Assembly (NCBI GenBank): GCA_011523485.1
Contig: WTGR01000883.1
Span: 1-5,141, forward strand
Origin: Acidobacteriota bacterium
Lineage (GTDB): Bacteria; Acidobacteriota; Vicinamibacteria; Vicinamibacterales; UBA8438
Reading direction: 5' to 3'
Length of the DNA: 5,141 nt
This document shows, in pieces, positions 1-5,141 of the stretch. The position numbers were made by a program, and so were the translations under genes. Under the pieces are notes generated by a model. It saw only the letters and a program-made list of their open reading frames with translations, had not been told where the DNA came from and did not search any database. Position 1 is the first letter of the stretch. Every line of letters begins with the position of its first letter.

Positions 1-2
1 TC

Positions 3-890
3 AGCGCGACGACCGGCGCCTCGCCGCACGGGCAGGGCAACGAGACCACCTTCGCGCAGATGCTGGCCGATCAGTTCGGCGTGCCGCTCGACCACGTCAC
101 GATCCACCACGGCGACACCGCGGTCGTGAAGCAGGGCATCGGCACGTTCGCGAGTCGCTCGCAGGCGGTCGGCGGGGCGGCGCTGCACGAAGCGGGCGGC
201 AAGGTGAAGGCCAGGATGGCGAAGTTCGCCGCCGCGCTGCTCGAGGCGCACGAGAGCGACCTCGTCTTCGAGAACGGGACGATAGCCGTCAGGGGCGCGC
301 CGGCATCGGCCAGGCCGTTCGCCGAGGTCGCCGCCTACGCCTACCGGCCGATCAGGCTGCCCGCGGGTCTGACCCCGGGGCTCAGCGACGAGGCGTTCTT
401 CGAGCCGGCGAACAACACCTACCCGTTCGGCTGCCACATCGCGATGCTCGAAATCGACCGAGAGACGGGTGAGCCGCGGCTGCTGAAGATGGTGGCGGTC
501 GACGACGCCGGCCACCTCATCAATCCGCTCATCGTCGAGGGACAGATCCACGGCGGGCTCGCCCAGGGCATCGGGCAGGCGCTGATCGAGGAGGTCGCCT
601 ACGACGCCGCCGGCCAGCCGCTGACCGCCTCGTTCATGGACTACGCGCTGCCGCGGGCGAGCGATTTCCCGCGCTTCGAGCTCGACAACACGGTCACGCC
701 GACGCCGGTCAATCCGCTCGGGGCCAAGGGGGTGGGCGAAGCCGGCACCATCGGCTCGACACCCTGCATCGTCGGCGCCGCGGTCGACGCCCTGAGCGGC
801 TTCGGCGTGCGGCATCTGGACATGATGCTGCGGCCCGAGAAGCTGTGGCGCATCATTCACGGCCACTCGGCCAAGCGCTCCGGTGCATGA
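3..890 (+). CDS. Xanthine dehydrogenase/CoxL-family molybdopterin-binding subunit, C-terminal part (5' truncated by window edge)
   Basis: This is the catalytic large subunit of a molybdenum hydroxylase, which oxidises a carbon substrate at a Mo-pterin cofactor and normally passes electrons to FeS and FAD subunits. The frame is open from base 3 and ends at TGA 888-890. The 295 visible residues are the last third or so of a protein usually about 750-800 residues long. Visible landmarks are the cofactor-binding SPHGQGNET stretch (residues 7-15), GDT at 37-39, a GTFASRSQAVGG segment (47-58), GQIHGGLAQGIGQAL (180-194) and GAKGVGEAGTIG (240-251). In this family the Glu of the last motif (residue 246) is the active-site base next to molybdenum. 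The substrate cannot be named: the loop that distinguishes true CO dehydrogenase (AYxCSFR) lies upstream of the window. No partner FeS or FAD gene follows, so this is probably the last gene of its operon. Family assignment is firm; calling it CoxL would be a guess. Confidence 0.93.
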   Translation, partial: SATTGASPHGQGNETTFAQMLADQFGVPLDHVTIHHGDTAVVKQGIGTFASRSQAVGGAALHEAGGKVKARMAKFAAALLEAHESDLVFENGTIAVRGAPASARPFAEVAAYAYRPIRLPAGLTPGLSDEAFFEPANNTYPFGCHIAMLEIDRETGEPRLLKMVAVDDAGHLINPLIVEGQIHGGLAQGIGQALIEEVAYDAAGQPLTASFMDYALPRASDFPRFELDNTVTPTPVNPLGAKGVGEAGTIGSTPCIVGAAVDALSGFGVRHLDMMLRPEKLWRIIHGHSAKRSGA

Positions 891-1131
891 GCGCGACCAG
901 ACCTGGGCGACCTTGGCGTCGGCGCCGCAAGCCGACACTTTGGGCCACCGGCGCGCGTGCTGCTCGCGTGCTCGACAAACGGCCGTCGATGCGCTGTTCA
1001 TGTCACGGCTCTTTCCGAGGATATCCCGCTGGTAGTCAACCCCACGGCCCCGAAAGCGCGCGTCATGCAGGCCATGCCCCTGCTCCTCGTTTGGATGTCT
1101 CAGCGTAGCAAGGTGGTAGTGTCTTGGTGAC
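891..1131. other. Intergenic region between the oxidoreductase and the MmcQ/YjbR gene
   Basis: I see no gene I can support in these 241 bp. The frame of the preceding gene stays open after its TGA as far as TGA 1128-1130 (79 codons). It contains GTG at 957 and ATG at 1065 but no good ribosome binding site. A short perfect direct repeat, cgcgtgct, occurs at 954-961 and 965-972. On the minus strand a 25-codon frame (1075 to 998) follows an AGGAG-like site, but it is too short to support. No rho-independent terminator with a T-run follows the oxidoreductase stop. Confidence 0.5.
1117..1122 (+). promoter_or_regulatory. Possible -10 hexamer (TAGTGT) for the MmcQ/YjbR gene
   Basis: TAGTGT fits the loose TAnnnT -10 pattern seen in many GC-rich bacteria. 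It ends 9 bp before the GTG start at 1132, so transcription would begin within about 3 nt of the start codon, giving a nearly leaderless message. There is no good Shine-Dalgarno sequence at normal spacing; the nearest purine run, AAGGTGG near 1110-1116, is too far from the GTG. TTGGAT at 1091-1096 resembles a -35 box, but its spacer is 20 bp, longer than ideal. The call rests on a weak motif. Confidence 0.22.
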
Positions 1132-1491
1132 GTGGCGACCATCGACGACTTTCGCAGGCTCGCACTCGGCCTCGACGGGGCGGAGGAGAGCTCGCACATG
1201 GGCTCACCGGATTTCCGCGTCGGCGGCCGGATCTTCGCAACGCTGGCCCACCAGGCGCAGGGCTACGGCAATCTGATGCTCACGCCGGAGGTTCAGGCGA
1301 TGTTCGTCGGCGAGGCGCCCGAGACCTTCGTGCCGGTCGCGGGCGGCTGGGGACGCATGGGCGCGACCCACATCCGCCTGGCCGCGGCCGACGAGGAGAC
1401 CCTGGCGGGCGCGCTTCGCACGGCGTGGAAGCTCCGCGTGGAGAAGAACGCGCAGGCCGCGCGGCGGCGGCGGCGGCGGCCGGGAAAGTGA
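1132..1491 (+). CDS. MmcQ/YjbR family protein (119 aa)
   Basis: This is a small cytoplasmic protein of the MmcQ/YjbR family, which has a CyaY-like/double-wing fold and is often annotated as DNA-binding although its function is largely undefined. The N-terminal half carries the family's hallmark: EESSHMGSPDFRVGGRIFATL is split over residues 18-38, with an acidic EES, a His, and the aromatic/basic FRV-GG-IFA strand. The C-terminal helix contains the usual Trp before a basic tail (TAWKLR). Length is typical of the family. The GTG start at 1132 is the first start codon after an in-frame TAG at 1117-1119, and the resulting N-terminus (MATIDDFRRLALGL) matches the family well. The end is unusual: six CGG arginine codons in a row, then PGK and TGA. 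The gene stands alone on the plus strand, 241 bp after the oxidoreductase and converging with secD, so neighbours give no clue to its role. No true DNA-binding function can be concluded from sequence. Confidence 0.9.
   Translation: MATIDDFRRLALGLDGAEESSHMGSPDFRVGGRIFATLAHQAQGYGNLMLTPEVQAMFVGEAPETFVPVAGGWGRMGATHIRLAAADEETLAGALRTAWKLRVEKNAQAARRRRRRPGK
1462..1479 (+). repeat. (CGG)6 trinucleotide tract encoding six arginines
   Basis: Six perfect in-frame CGG codons lie just before the stop codon of the MmcQ/YjbR gene and give an Arg6 stretch. Such a tract can gain or lose units by replication slippage without breaking the frame. It is followed by a 6-bp inverted repeat (gccggg 1479-1484, cccggc 1492-1497) whose loop holds the stop codon. 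With no T-run after it, that hairpin is not a convincing terminator. Confidence 0.8.
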
Positions 1492-1649
1492 CCCGGCGAC
1501 CGCGCCGAAGCCGACGCCTGCCCCCTCTTCAGAACCCGCCGACGTCGCGCTGCGGAACGGCACGGCGACCGCGGGGCGATGAAGGTCGTCGAGCAAGCGC
1601 CGCTGACGACACCGACTCGCGCATGTGAAGTCCCTCTTCGTCGCGAGCG

Positions 1650-3212
1650 TCAGATGCTGAGGGTCGCCGCGCGCCGGCGGGCCAGGACGAGACCGAACAG
1701 CGTGCGCGAGACGAACACCGCGGTGAACACGTTCGAGACCAGCCCGAAGAACAGCGTCGTCGCGAAACCCCGGATCGGTCCCGACCCGAACTGGTACAGA
1801 AAGGCGGCCGCGATCAACGAGGTGAGGTGCGTGTCGAGAATGGTCAGGAAGACCCGGTCGAAGGCGGCGGCGACGGCGGCCCGCACTCCTCTGGCGGTCG
1901 GGAGCTCTTCCTTGATCCGCTCGAAGATCAGGACGTTCGAGTCCACGCCGACGCCGATCGTCAGGATCAGCCCGGCGATGCCGGGCAGCGTCAGCTCCGC
2001 GCCGGCCGCGGCGACGCCGGCCAGCAACAGAAGAAGATTGAGCGCGACCGCCACCACCGCGTTGACGCCGGAAGCGCGGTAGTAGACCAGCATGAAGAGC
2101 GCCACCGCCATCAGGCCGGCCAGCGACGCGGTGAGTCCGGCGCGGATCGAGTCGGCGCCGAGGCTCGCGCCGATCATCCGTTCCTCGAGATAGTCGAGCG
2201 ACGCCGGCAGGGCGCCCGACCGCAGGATCAGGGCGAGGTCGGACGCCTCCTGCGGCGTGAAGACCCCGTGGATCCGTCCCTCGCCGCCGGTGATCGGCTC
2301 CTCGATGACGGCGACCGACTGCACGCGGCCGTCGAGGATGATGGCGAGGTCGCGGCCGACGTTGGCCCCGGTGAGCGCCGCGAACGACCGTGCGCCGTCC
2401 CGGTTCAGCGAGAACCCGATGGCCGGTCGATTGAACTCGTCGACCGTCGGCCGGGCATGACGCAGATCGCGGCCGGAGATCGGCGCGGTCCGACGTACGA
2501 GGTAGAACACGTCCGGTCCGTCGCCGGCCGGGGCGTCCCCCGGCACGATCTCCAGCGCAGGCGGCAGCACGCCCCGGGTCGTCTCGAGAAGGTGGGCGCG
2601 GGATGCCGCTGGCCCCGCCTCGATCAGGTTGAGCTCGAGGACCCCGGTGGAGCGGATGACCGCCTTGGCGCCGTCGACGTCGGCCACCCCCGGCAACTGC
2701 ACCAGGATCTGGTCGCCCGCGGCCCCGTGCCGCGCGATGACCGGCTCGGTGACCCCGAACGCCTCGATCCGCCGCGCGATGGTCAGGCGCGCCTGGCGGA
2801 CCGTCTCGTCCCGGCGCGCCCGCTCGACGTCCGGCCGCAGCCGATAGCGGTGGACGCCGCCGGCGGCCGAGACCGGTTCGTAGCCGGCGAGCTGGGCGTC
2901 GGCCAGGCGGCGGAACTCGGCATCGCGGTCGGGGGGCACGCCCTCGACCAGGATCCCGGTGGGCGAGGCGGCCCGGACCGAGCCGAGCGCGATGCCGTCG
3001 AGCCCGGCCTGCTCGTGCAGCCGCCGGGCCTCGGTTTCCGCCTCGATCCGCAACCCCTCGTCGGTCCGGACCCGCAGGATGAGTTGGACCCCGCCGCGCA
3101 GGTCGAGACCCAGCCGTATCGTGTCGGCCGGCGGCCACAACACGCCGACCGCGACCGCTACCACACCTGCCACCGCGAGCACGCGCCACCGAAGCTGCTT
3201 CTGCATAGCCAT
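1650..3212 (-). CDS. secD: Protein-export membrane protein SecD (520 aa, complete)
   Basis: SecD partners SecF beside the SecYEG channel and uses the proton gradient to pull exported proteins through on the outer face. The sequence shows one N-terminal membrane segment (about residues 10-27), then the LGLDLRGGVQL signature (34-44) and a large extracytoplasmic region. The conserved LRSGALP...EERMIGASLGADSI block (330-356) leads into five further membrane helices (roughly 357-377, 383-404, 407-429, 452-474, 480-505). Helix 4 carries TIGVGVDSNVLIFERIKEE; Asp424 is the conserved acidic residue tied to proton use in SecDF studies, in a VDSN context where VDAN is common. Length is at the short end of normal (520-620). 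I chose ATG 3212 because AAAAGGGGA sits 5 nt upstream; a second ATG at 3206 is less well spaced, and an in-frame GTG at 3311 would add a Pro/Cys/Arg-rich stretch atypical of SecD. No secF, yajC or tgt is adjacent: upstream is a small secreted protein and downstream the convergent MmcQ gene. Confidence 0.96.
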   Translation of the reverse strand: MAMQKQLRWRVLAVAGVVAVAVGVLWPPADTIRLGLDLRGGVQLILRVRTDEGLRIEAETEARRLHEQAGLDGIALGSVRAASPTGILVEGVPPDRDAEFRRLADAQLAGYEPVSAAGGVHRYRLRPDVERARRDETVRQARLTIARRIEAFGVTEPVIARHGAAGDQILVQLPGVADVDGAKAVIRSTGVLELNLIEAGPAASRAHLLETTRGVLPPALEIVPGDAPAGDGPDVFYLVRRTAPISGRDLRHARPTVDEFNRPAIGFSLNRDGARSFAALTGANVGRDLAIILDGRVQSVAVIEEPITGGEGRIHGVFTPQEASDLALILRSGALPASLDYLEERMIGASLGADSIRAGLTASLAGLMAVALFMLVYYRASGVNAVVAVALNLLLLLAGVAAAGAELTLPGIAGLILTIGVGVDSNVLIFERIKEELPTARGVRAAVAAAFDRVFLTILDTHLTSLIAAAFLYQFGSGPIRGFATTLFFGLVSNVFTAVFVSRTLFGLVLARRRAATLSI

Positions 3213-3217
3213 AGCTG

Positions 3218-3226
3218 TCCCCTTTT
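3218..3226 (-). promoter_or_regulatory. Ribosome binding site deciding the secD start
   Basis: Read on the minus strand this is AAAAGGGGA, ending 5 nt before ATG 3212 and 11 nt before the alternative ATG 3206. Its spacing favours the 3212 start. It is the clearest Shine-Dalgarno-like site in the window; the two short genes at 1132 and 3812 lack a comparable one. Confidence 0.6.
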
Positions 3227-3345
3227 CTTCTGCGTCCTCCGAACGCGACGGACCGGCGGGGCGCGTTCCCGCACAGACGCACGGGCGCGCGCAGACCGCT
3301 GGTCGTGTCACCGTGGGGTGGGGTTCGGCACGGAGCCCCTCAAGA

Positions 3346-3367
3346 GGCCGGGCAAGGCCGCCCGGCC
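3346..3367 (-). terminator. Candidate hairpin terminator after the small secreted-protein gene
   Basis: A perfect 8-bp all-GC inverted repeat (ggccgggc at 3346-3353, gcccggcc at 3360-3367) flanks a 6-nt loop. On the minus strand it is followed by TCTTG, a weak pyrimidine/T stretch. It lies about 90 bp after the stop codon at 3459 and about 130 bp before the secD start, where a terminator separating the two units would be expected. The poor T-run keeps confidence low; it could also be a leader structure of secD mRNA. Confidence 0.35.
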
Positions 3368-3458
3368 GACGGCGCGCACGATACGCCCGCGGGAAACGTG
3401 GGGCGCATGGGCGCCGCGAACCCGCGCGAGGGGTCGGGACGAAGCCCCGTCGAAGCAG

Positions 3459-3812
3459 CTAGATCCGGAGACTGATGGTCAGCGGGGAGATGTACTGGCG
3501 GGAGCGGGGATTCGGGTTGCCGGAGGACCCGGCCGAGACGAGCCGCGGGTGCGCCGGGTGAGCGCCGGCGGACGTCCGCAGCGCAGCGCCGGCCGCCGCC
3601 GCGCCGCCCGCGAGCGCCGCCCGCCAGGCGCGGCCTGGAAGGGGCGGCGGGTCCGCGGTGGTGCTGGTGTTGCCGGGGTCGTCCGGCGTCGCGGGCGCCA
3701 AACCGACGGCTGTCCGTGGACCGGCCGGTTCCGACGCCGCCACCGGCGCGAGAACCGGCGGCGCCAAGCCCCAGAGCGCGCCAGCCACCGCAAGCACGAG
3801 GAGCGAGCGCAT
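3459..3812 (-). CDS. Hypothetical exported small protein (117 aa)
   Basis: I do not recognise this protein. Starting at ATG 3812 it opens with a convincing Sec signal peptide: MRS, a hydrophobic core (LLVLAVAGALWGLAPPVL), and an AxA-type cleavage region, PVAA, before Ser27. The mature part has a Pro/Thr/Ala-rich linker (about 30-60), then WRAALAGGAAAAGAAL (63-78), a small-residue, mildly hydrophobic segment flanked by Arg that might sit against or in a membrane. It ends with an Asn/Pro/Arg-rich stretch and a terminal alternating segment YISPLTISLRI. The frame can be extended upstream to ATG 3962, but the extra 50 residues are polar and would bury the signal peptide, so 3812 is preferred. Codon third positions are mostly G or C, as in its neighbours, supporting coding status, though high GC weakens that argument. 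It lies between the amidohydrolase (195 bp upstream) and secD (246 bp downstream), all co-directional. No cysteines remain after processing, so it is not a lipoprotein. A spurious ORF is possible but less likely. Confidence 0.6.
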   Translation of the reverse strand: MRSLLVLAVAGALWGLAPPVLAPVAASEPAGPRTAVGLAPATPDDPGNTSTTADPPPLPGRAWRAALAGGAAAAGAALRTSAGAHPAHPRLVSAGSSGNPNPRSRQYISPLTISLRI

Positions 3813-3818
3813 GGTTCC

Positions 3819-3824
3819 ATCATA
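3819..3824 (-). promoter_or_regulatory. Candidate -10 box (TATGAT) for the small exported protein
   Basis: On the minus strand TATGAT matches the sigma-70 -10 consensus at five of six positions and is a rare AT-rich island here. It ends exactly 6 nt before ATG 3812, which would place the transcription start on the A of the start codon and make the message leaderless. No good -35 hexamer lies 17 bp upstream; that place is occupied by the palindrome at 3838-3857, which suggests activator or repressor control. GGA in the intervening bases is too close to the ATG to be a normal ribosome binding site. Confidence 0.4.
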
Positions 3825-3837
3825 CATTGGCGCTACG

Positions 3838-3857
3838 CGGTGCGATGGGTCGCACCG
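3838..3857. promoter_or_regulatory. Perfect 8+4+8 palindrome, candidate operator
   Basis: The sequence CGGTGCGA-TGGG-TCGCACCG has two perfectly complementary 8-bp arms around 4 nt. It lies 26-45 bp upstream of ATG 3812. If the TATGAT box is used, it is centred near -35, where a dimeric regulator would bind. No T-run follows on either strand, so a terminator is unlikely. It could instead form an RNA hairpin if transcription reads in from the amidohydrolase. The role is inferred; the symmetry is directly visible. Confidence 0.45.
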
Positions 3858-3907
3858 GTATCCAATGGGGCCGTATTCGCGGCCCGAGCGGGCCCGCTGC
3901 CCGTGTC

Positions 3908-3934
3908 CGGCCGGCCCGGTCGCGCGGCGAACCG
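3908..3934 (+). repeat. Direct repeat copy 1 (27 bp, 24/27 identical to copy 2)
   Basis: This copy starts CGGCCGGCCC and ends GAACCG, matching the segment at 3970-3996 with three substitutions. Both copies are in the intergenic region between the amidohydrolase and the small exported protein, 62 bp apart start to start. Two copies in GC-rich DNA could be a small tandem duplication of about 62 bp that has since diverged, or paired binding sites. Confidence 0.5.
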
Positions 3935-3969
3935 GGGAAGCCATCAAGCAGGAGGCGATCATCCGTTGA

Positions 3970-3996
3970 CGGCCGGCCCCGTCGCGTGGGGAACCG
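3970..3996 (+). repeat. Direct repeat copy 2 (27 bp), overlapping a short hairpin
   Basis: This is the partner of the repeat at 3908-3934. In this copy only, the changed bases together with the next few create a 6-bp inverted repeat (gtcgcg 3981-3986 and cgcgac 3995-4000, 8-nt loop). That hairpin sits 8 bp beyond the amidohydrolase stop codon on the minus strand. It could help end that transcript, but no T-run follows. Confidence 0.5.
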
Positions 3997-4007
3997 CGAC
4001 CCCGTGC

Positions 4008-5141
4008 TCACCGATCGAAGGTCCACGTGCGGGGCTCGCGCCCCGGTTCCGCCCGCACTTCTTCGACCACGACGCGGGGCGTCTCGTCGCGCCGGTAGCG
4101 CAGGACCCACTTCAGGCCCTCCCGGTTCGCTTCGGGCACGGGAATCTCGTGCGTCGCGTGCTCCGGGCCCTCGAAGACGTTGATTTCGCAGACGTCCTCC
4201 CCGGCGCACAGCGCGATGGCCTGCTCGATCCAGTCGTCGACGGCGGCGCCGGGGGTGACCCACGCTCCCCAGGCGTGGGCGGTGGTTCCCACCCAACGGA
4301 AGACCACCGGTTCGGGGTCCGTGGCACTGCGCTCCTGCCCGCCCCGCGCCGGACGCCCGCCGGTCTCTGCCGACTCCGTCCAGCGCCCGCGCAACGCCGC
4401 GCGGTCGACCGGGACGCCTCGGAGGTAGACCGCGGCAATCTCCCGCGTATGCGTGATGTCGTCGAGCGGGTTGGCGTCGAGCACCACGAAGTCGGCGCGC
4501 CGTCCGGCCTCGATGCTCCCGGTTTCGATCAGCCCGAACGCCCGCGCCGCCCGGGTGGTGGCGGCCACGATCGCTTCGGCCGGCGTCATTCCCAGCCGCA
4601 CGAAGAGCTCCAGTTCCAGGTGATCCGCATAGCCGAAGAAGTCGCCCACCGCGCCGGCGTCGGTGCCCAGGATGACGTGGTCGCGCAGCCGCAGGAAGTT
4701 GTTCCGGATCACCCGCGCCCGCGCCTCGTCCGCGGCCGTCCTGGGGCCGACGGCTCCTGCGGTGCCGGCCGCGTCCCGCAGCATCGCGACGACTTCCTCC
4801 GGGACCTGTTCCTGGAAGAAGGGGTCCTCGTAGACCGGCCGCCGGTACGGCTCGCGCCGGGTGACCATCCCGATGGTCGGGACGATGAAGACGTTGCGCG
4901 CCGCGACGAGCTCCAGATACTCGTCATCGACGGGCACGTCGTAGGGCATGTGGATGAAGCGCCGGGCGCCGGCCGCGATCAGCCGCTTGTGGTCCTCCAG
5001 CGTGGTCGCGTGCGCGATCACCCGGATGTCCCGCACCTGGGCCTCGTCGAGGATCGCGGCGTAGATGTCCGGGTGGAGCTTCACTTGCGCGCCCCGCCGC
5101 TCGTCGCGCGCGTCCACCCAGATCTTCAGGATCCGGATGCC
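4008..5141 (-). CDS. Metal-dependent amidohydrolase, imidazolonepropionase-like, with extra C-terminal domain (5' truncated)
   Basis: This enzyme of the amidohydrolase superfamily hydrolyses an amide, ester or ring C-N bond at a metal centre; the substrate cannot be told. The frame is open from the right edge, so its N-terminus, with the first HxH metal motif and any signal peptide, is missing; 377 residues are visible. Metal-site landmarks appear in the usual order: LKIWVD with Lys6 (likely the carboxylated or metal-bridging Lys), VIAHA with His44, FIHMPYD with His64, and LGTDAG with Asp161. The barrel is closed by TRAARAFGL and the composite beta-domain motif GSIEAGRRADFVVLDANPL (208-226), as in imidazolonepropionase-like enzymes and prolidases of this group. 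From about residue 260 there is a further stretch of about 115 residues that I do not recognise, with LCAGEDVC (Cys312, Cys318), INVFEGPEHATHEIP and several Trp. The start codon lies outside the window; the internal GTG at 5117 is not the start because homology continues upstream. TGA is at 4008-4010. Confidence 0.92.
   Translation of the reverse strand, partial: GIRILKIWVDARDERRGAQVKLHPDIYAAILDEAQVRDIRVIAHATTLEDHKRLIAAGARRFIHMPYDVPVDDEYLELVAARNVFIVPTIGMVTRREPYRRPVYEDPFFQEQVPEEVVAMLRDAAGTAGAVGPRTAADEARARVIRNNFLRLRDHVILGTDAGAVGDFFGYADHLELELFVRLGMTPAEAIVAATTRAARAFGLIETGSIEAGRRADFVVLDANPLDDITHTREIAAVYLRGVPVDRAALRGRWTESAETGGRPARGGQERSATDPEPVVFRWVGTTAHAWGAWVTPGAAVDDWIEQAIALCAGEDVCEINVFEGPEHATHEIPVPEANREGLKWVLRYRRDETPRVVVEEVRAEPGREPRTWTFDR

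Noticed and set aside
3..890. Naming the oxidoreductase coxL
   Set aside because: The CO dehydrogenase-specific active-site loop lies outside the window and no coxM or coxS neighbours are visible.
998..1075. A 25-codon minus-strand ORF after GAGGAG, within the 891-1131 gap
   Set aside because: Too short and featureless to support as a gene despite the ribosome-binding-like site.
1529..1624. A 31-codon minus-strand ORF (ATG 1624) 25 nt after secD, preceded by AGAGGGA
   Set aside because: The spacing to a ribosome-binding-like site is good, but the product is only an Arg/Ser-rich low-complexity peptide with no resemblance to SecF. Chance is likely.
1616..1647. Inverted repeat ctcgcg/cgcgag with a 20-nt loop just past the secD stop
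   Set aside because: Six base pairs around a long loop, with no T-run; not convincing as a terminator.
1204..3282. A 692-codon open frame on the minus strand
   Set aside because: It overlaps secD in another frame and runs antisense through the MmcQ gene; its product is Arg/Gly/Pro-rich without any recognisable domain. It is a shadow typical of GC-rich coding DNA.
3213..3311. N-terminal extension of secD to GTG 3311
   Set aside because: The added residues are Cys/Pro/Arg-rich and unlike SecD N-termini, while ATG 3212 has a properly spaced ribosome binding site and gives the expected start just before the first membrane helix.
3435..3449. Short hairpin just downstream of the small exported gene's stop codon
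   Set aside because: Six pairs including one G-U wobble, a 3-nt loop and no T-run. The hairpin at 3346-3367 is a better terminator candidate.
3813..3962. N-terminal extension of the small exported protein to ATG 3962 (or ATG 3827)
   Set aside because: The extra residues are polar and would bury the signal peptide; the extension also reads through the palindrome and one direct repeat, which look noncoding.
3658..4428. Several plus-strand ORFs opposite the small exported protein and the amidohydrolase
   Set aside because: They are Arg/Pro/Ser-rich antisense shadows without domains, and the opposite strand carries recognisable or signal-peptide-bearing products.

Overview
The window is very GC-rich throughout and reads as ordinary bacterial chromosome. 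The protein sequences have the feel of Acidobacteriota (Vicinamibacteria-like) metagenome sequence, but that is an impression from the SecD and amidohydrolase sequences, not a demonstrated assignment. There are no rRNA or tRNA genes, insertion sequences, phage genes or CRISPR arrays.

Layout. (1) Positions 3-890, plus strand, hold the C-terminal third of a molybdenum hydroxylase large subunit of the xanthine dehydrogenase/CoxL family, cut by the left edge. (2) Positions 891-1131 carry no confident gene, although the frame of the preceding gene stays open for 79 more codons. (3) Positions 1132-1491, plus strand, encode a small MmcQ/YjbR-family protein with a (CGG)6 poly-arginine tail. (4) A 158-bp convergent gap separates it from secD (3212 to 1650, minus strand), a complete 520-residue protein-export subunit with no secF after it. 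(5) Positions 3213-3458 are intergenic with one good GC-rich hairpin. (6) Positions 3812 to 3459, minus strand, encode a 117-residue protein of unknown function with a signal peptide. It is preceded by a -10-like hexamer at leaderless spacing and by a 20-bp palindrome. (7) Positions 3813-4007 are intergenic and carry an imperfect 27-bp direct repeat. (8) Positions 5141 to 4008, minus strand, hold most of a metal-dependent amidohydrolase, cut by the right edge, with an unrecognised C-terminal extension of about 115 residues.

How they work together. The three minus-strand genes are co-directional but separated by 195 and 246 bp, so they are more likely separate transcription units than one tight operon. 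No shared pathway is evident. The oxidoreductase and the amidohydrolase are both catabolic-type enzymes, SecD is export machinery, and the 117-residue protein is a likely export substrate. I found no convincing new multi-gene system. The points most worth a second look are the secD without secF, the palindrome/leaderless promoter arrangement before the small secreted protein, and the C-terminal domain of the amidohydrolase.
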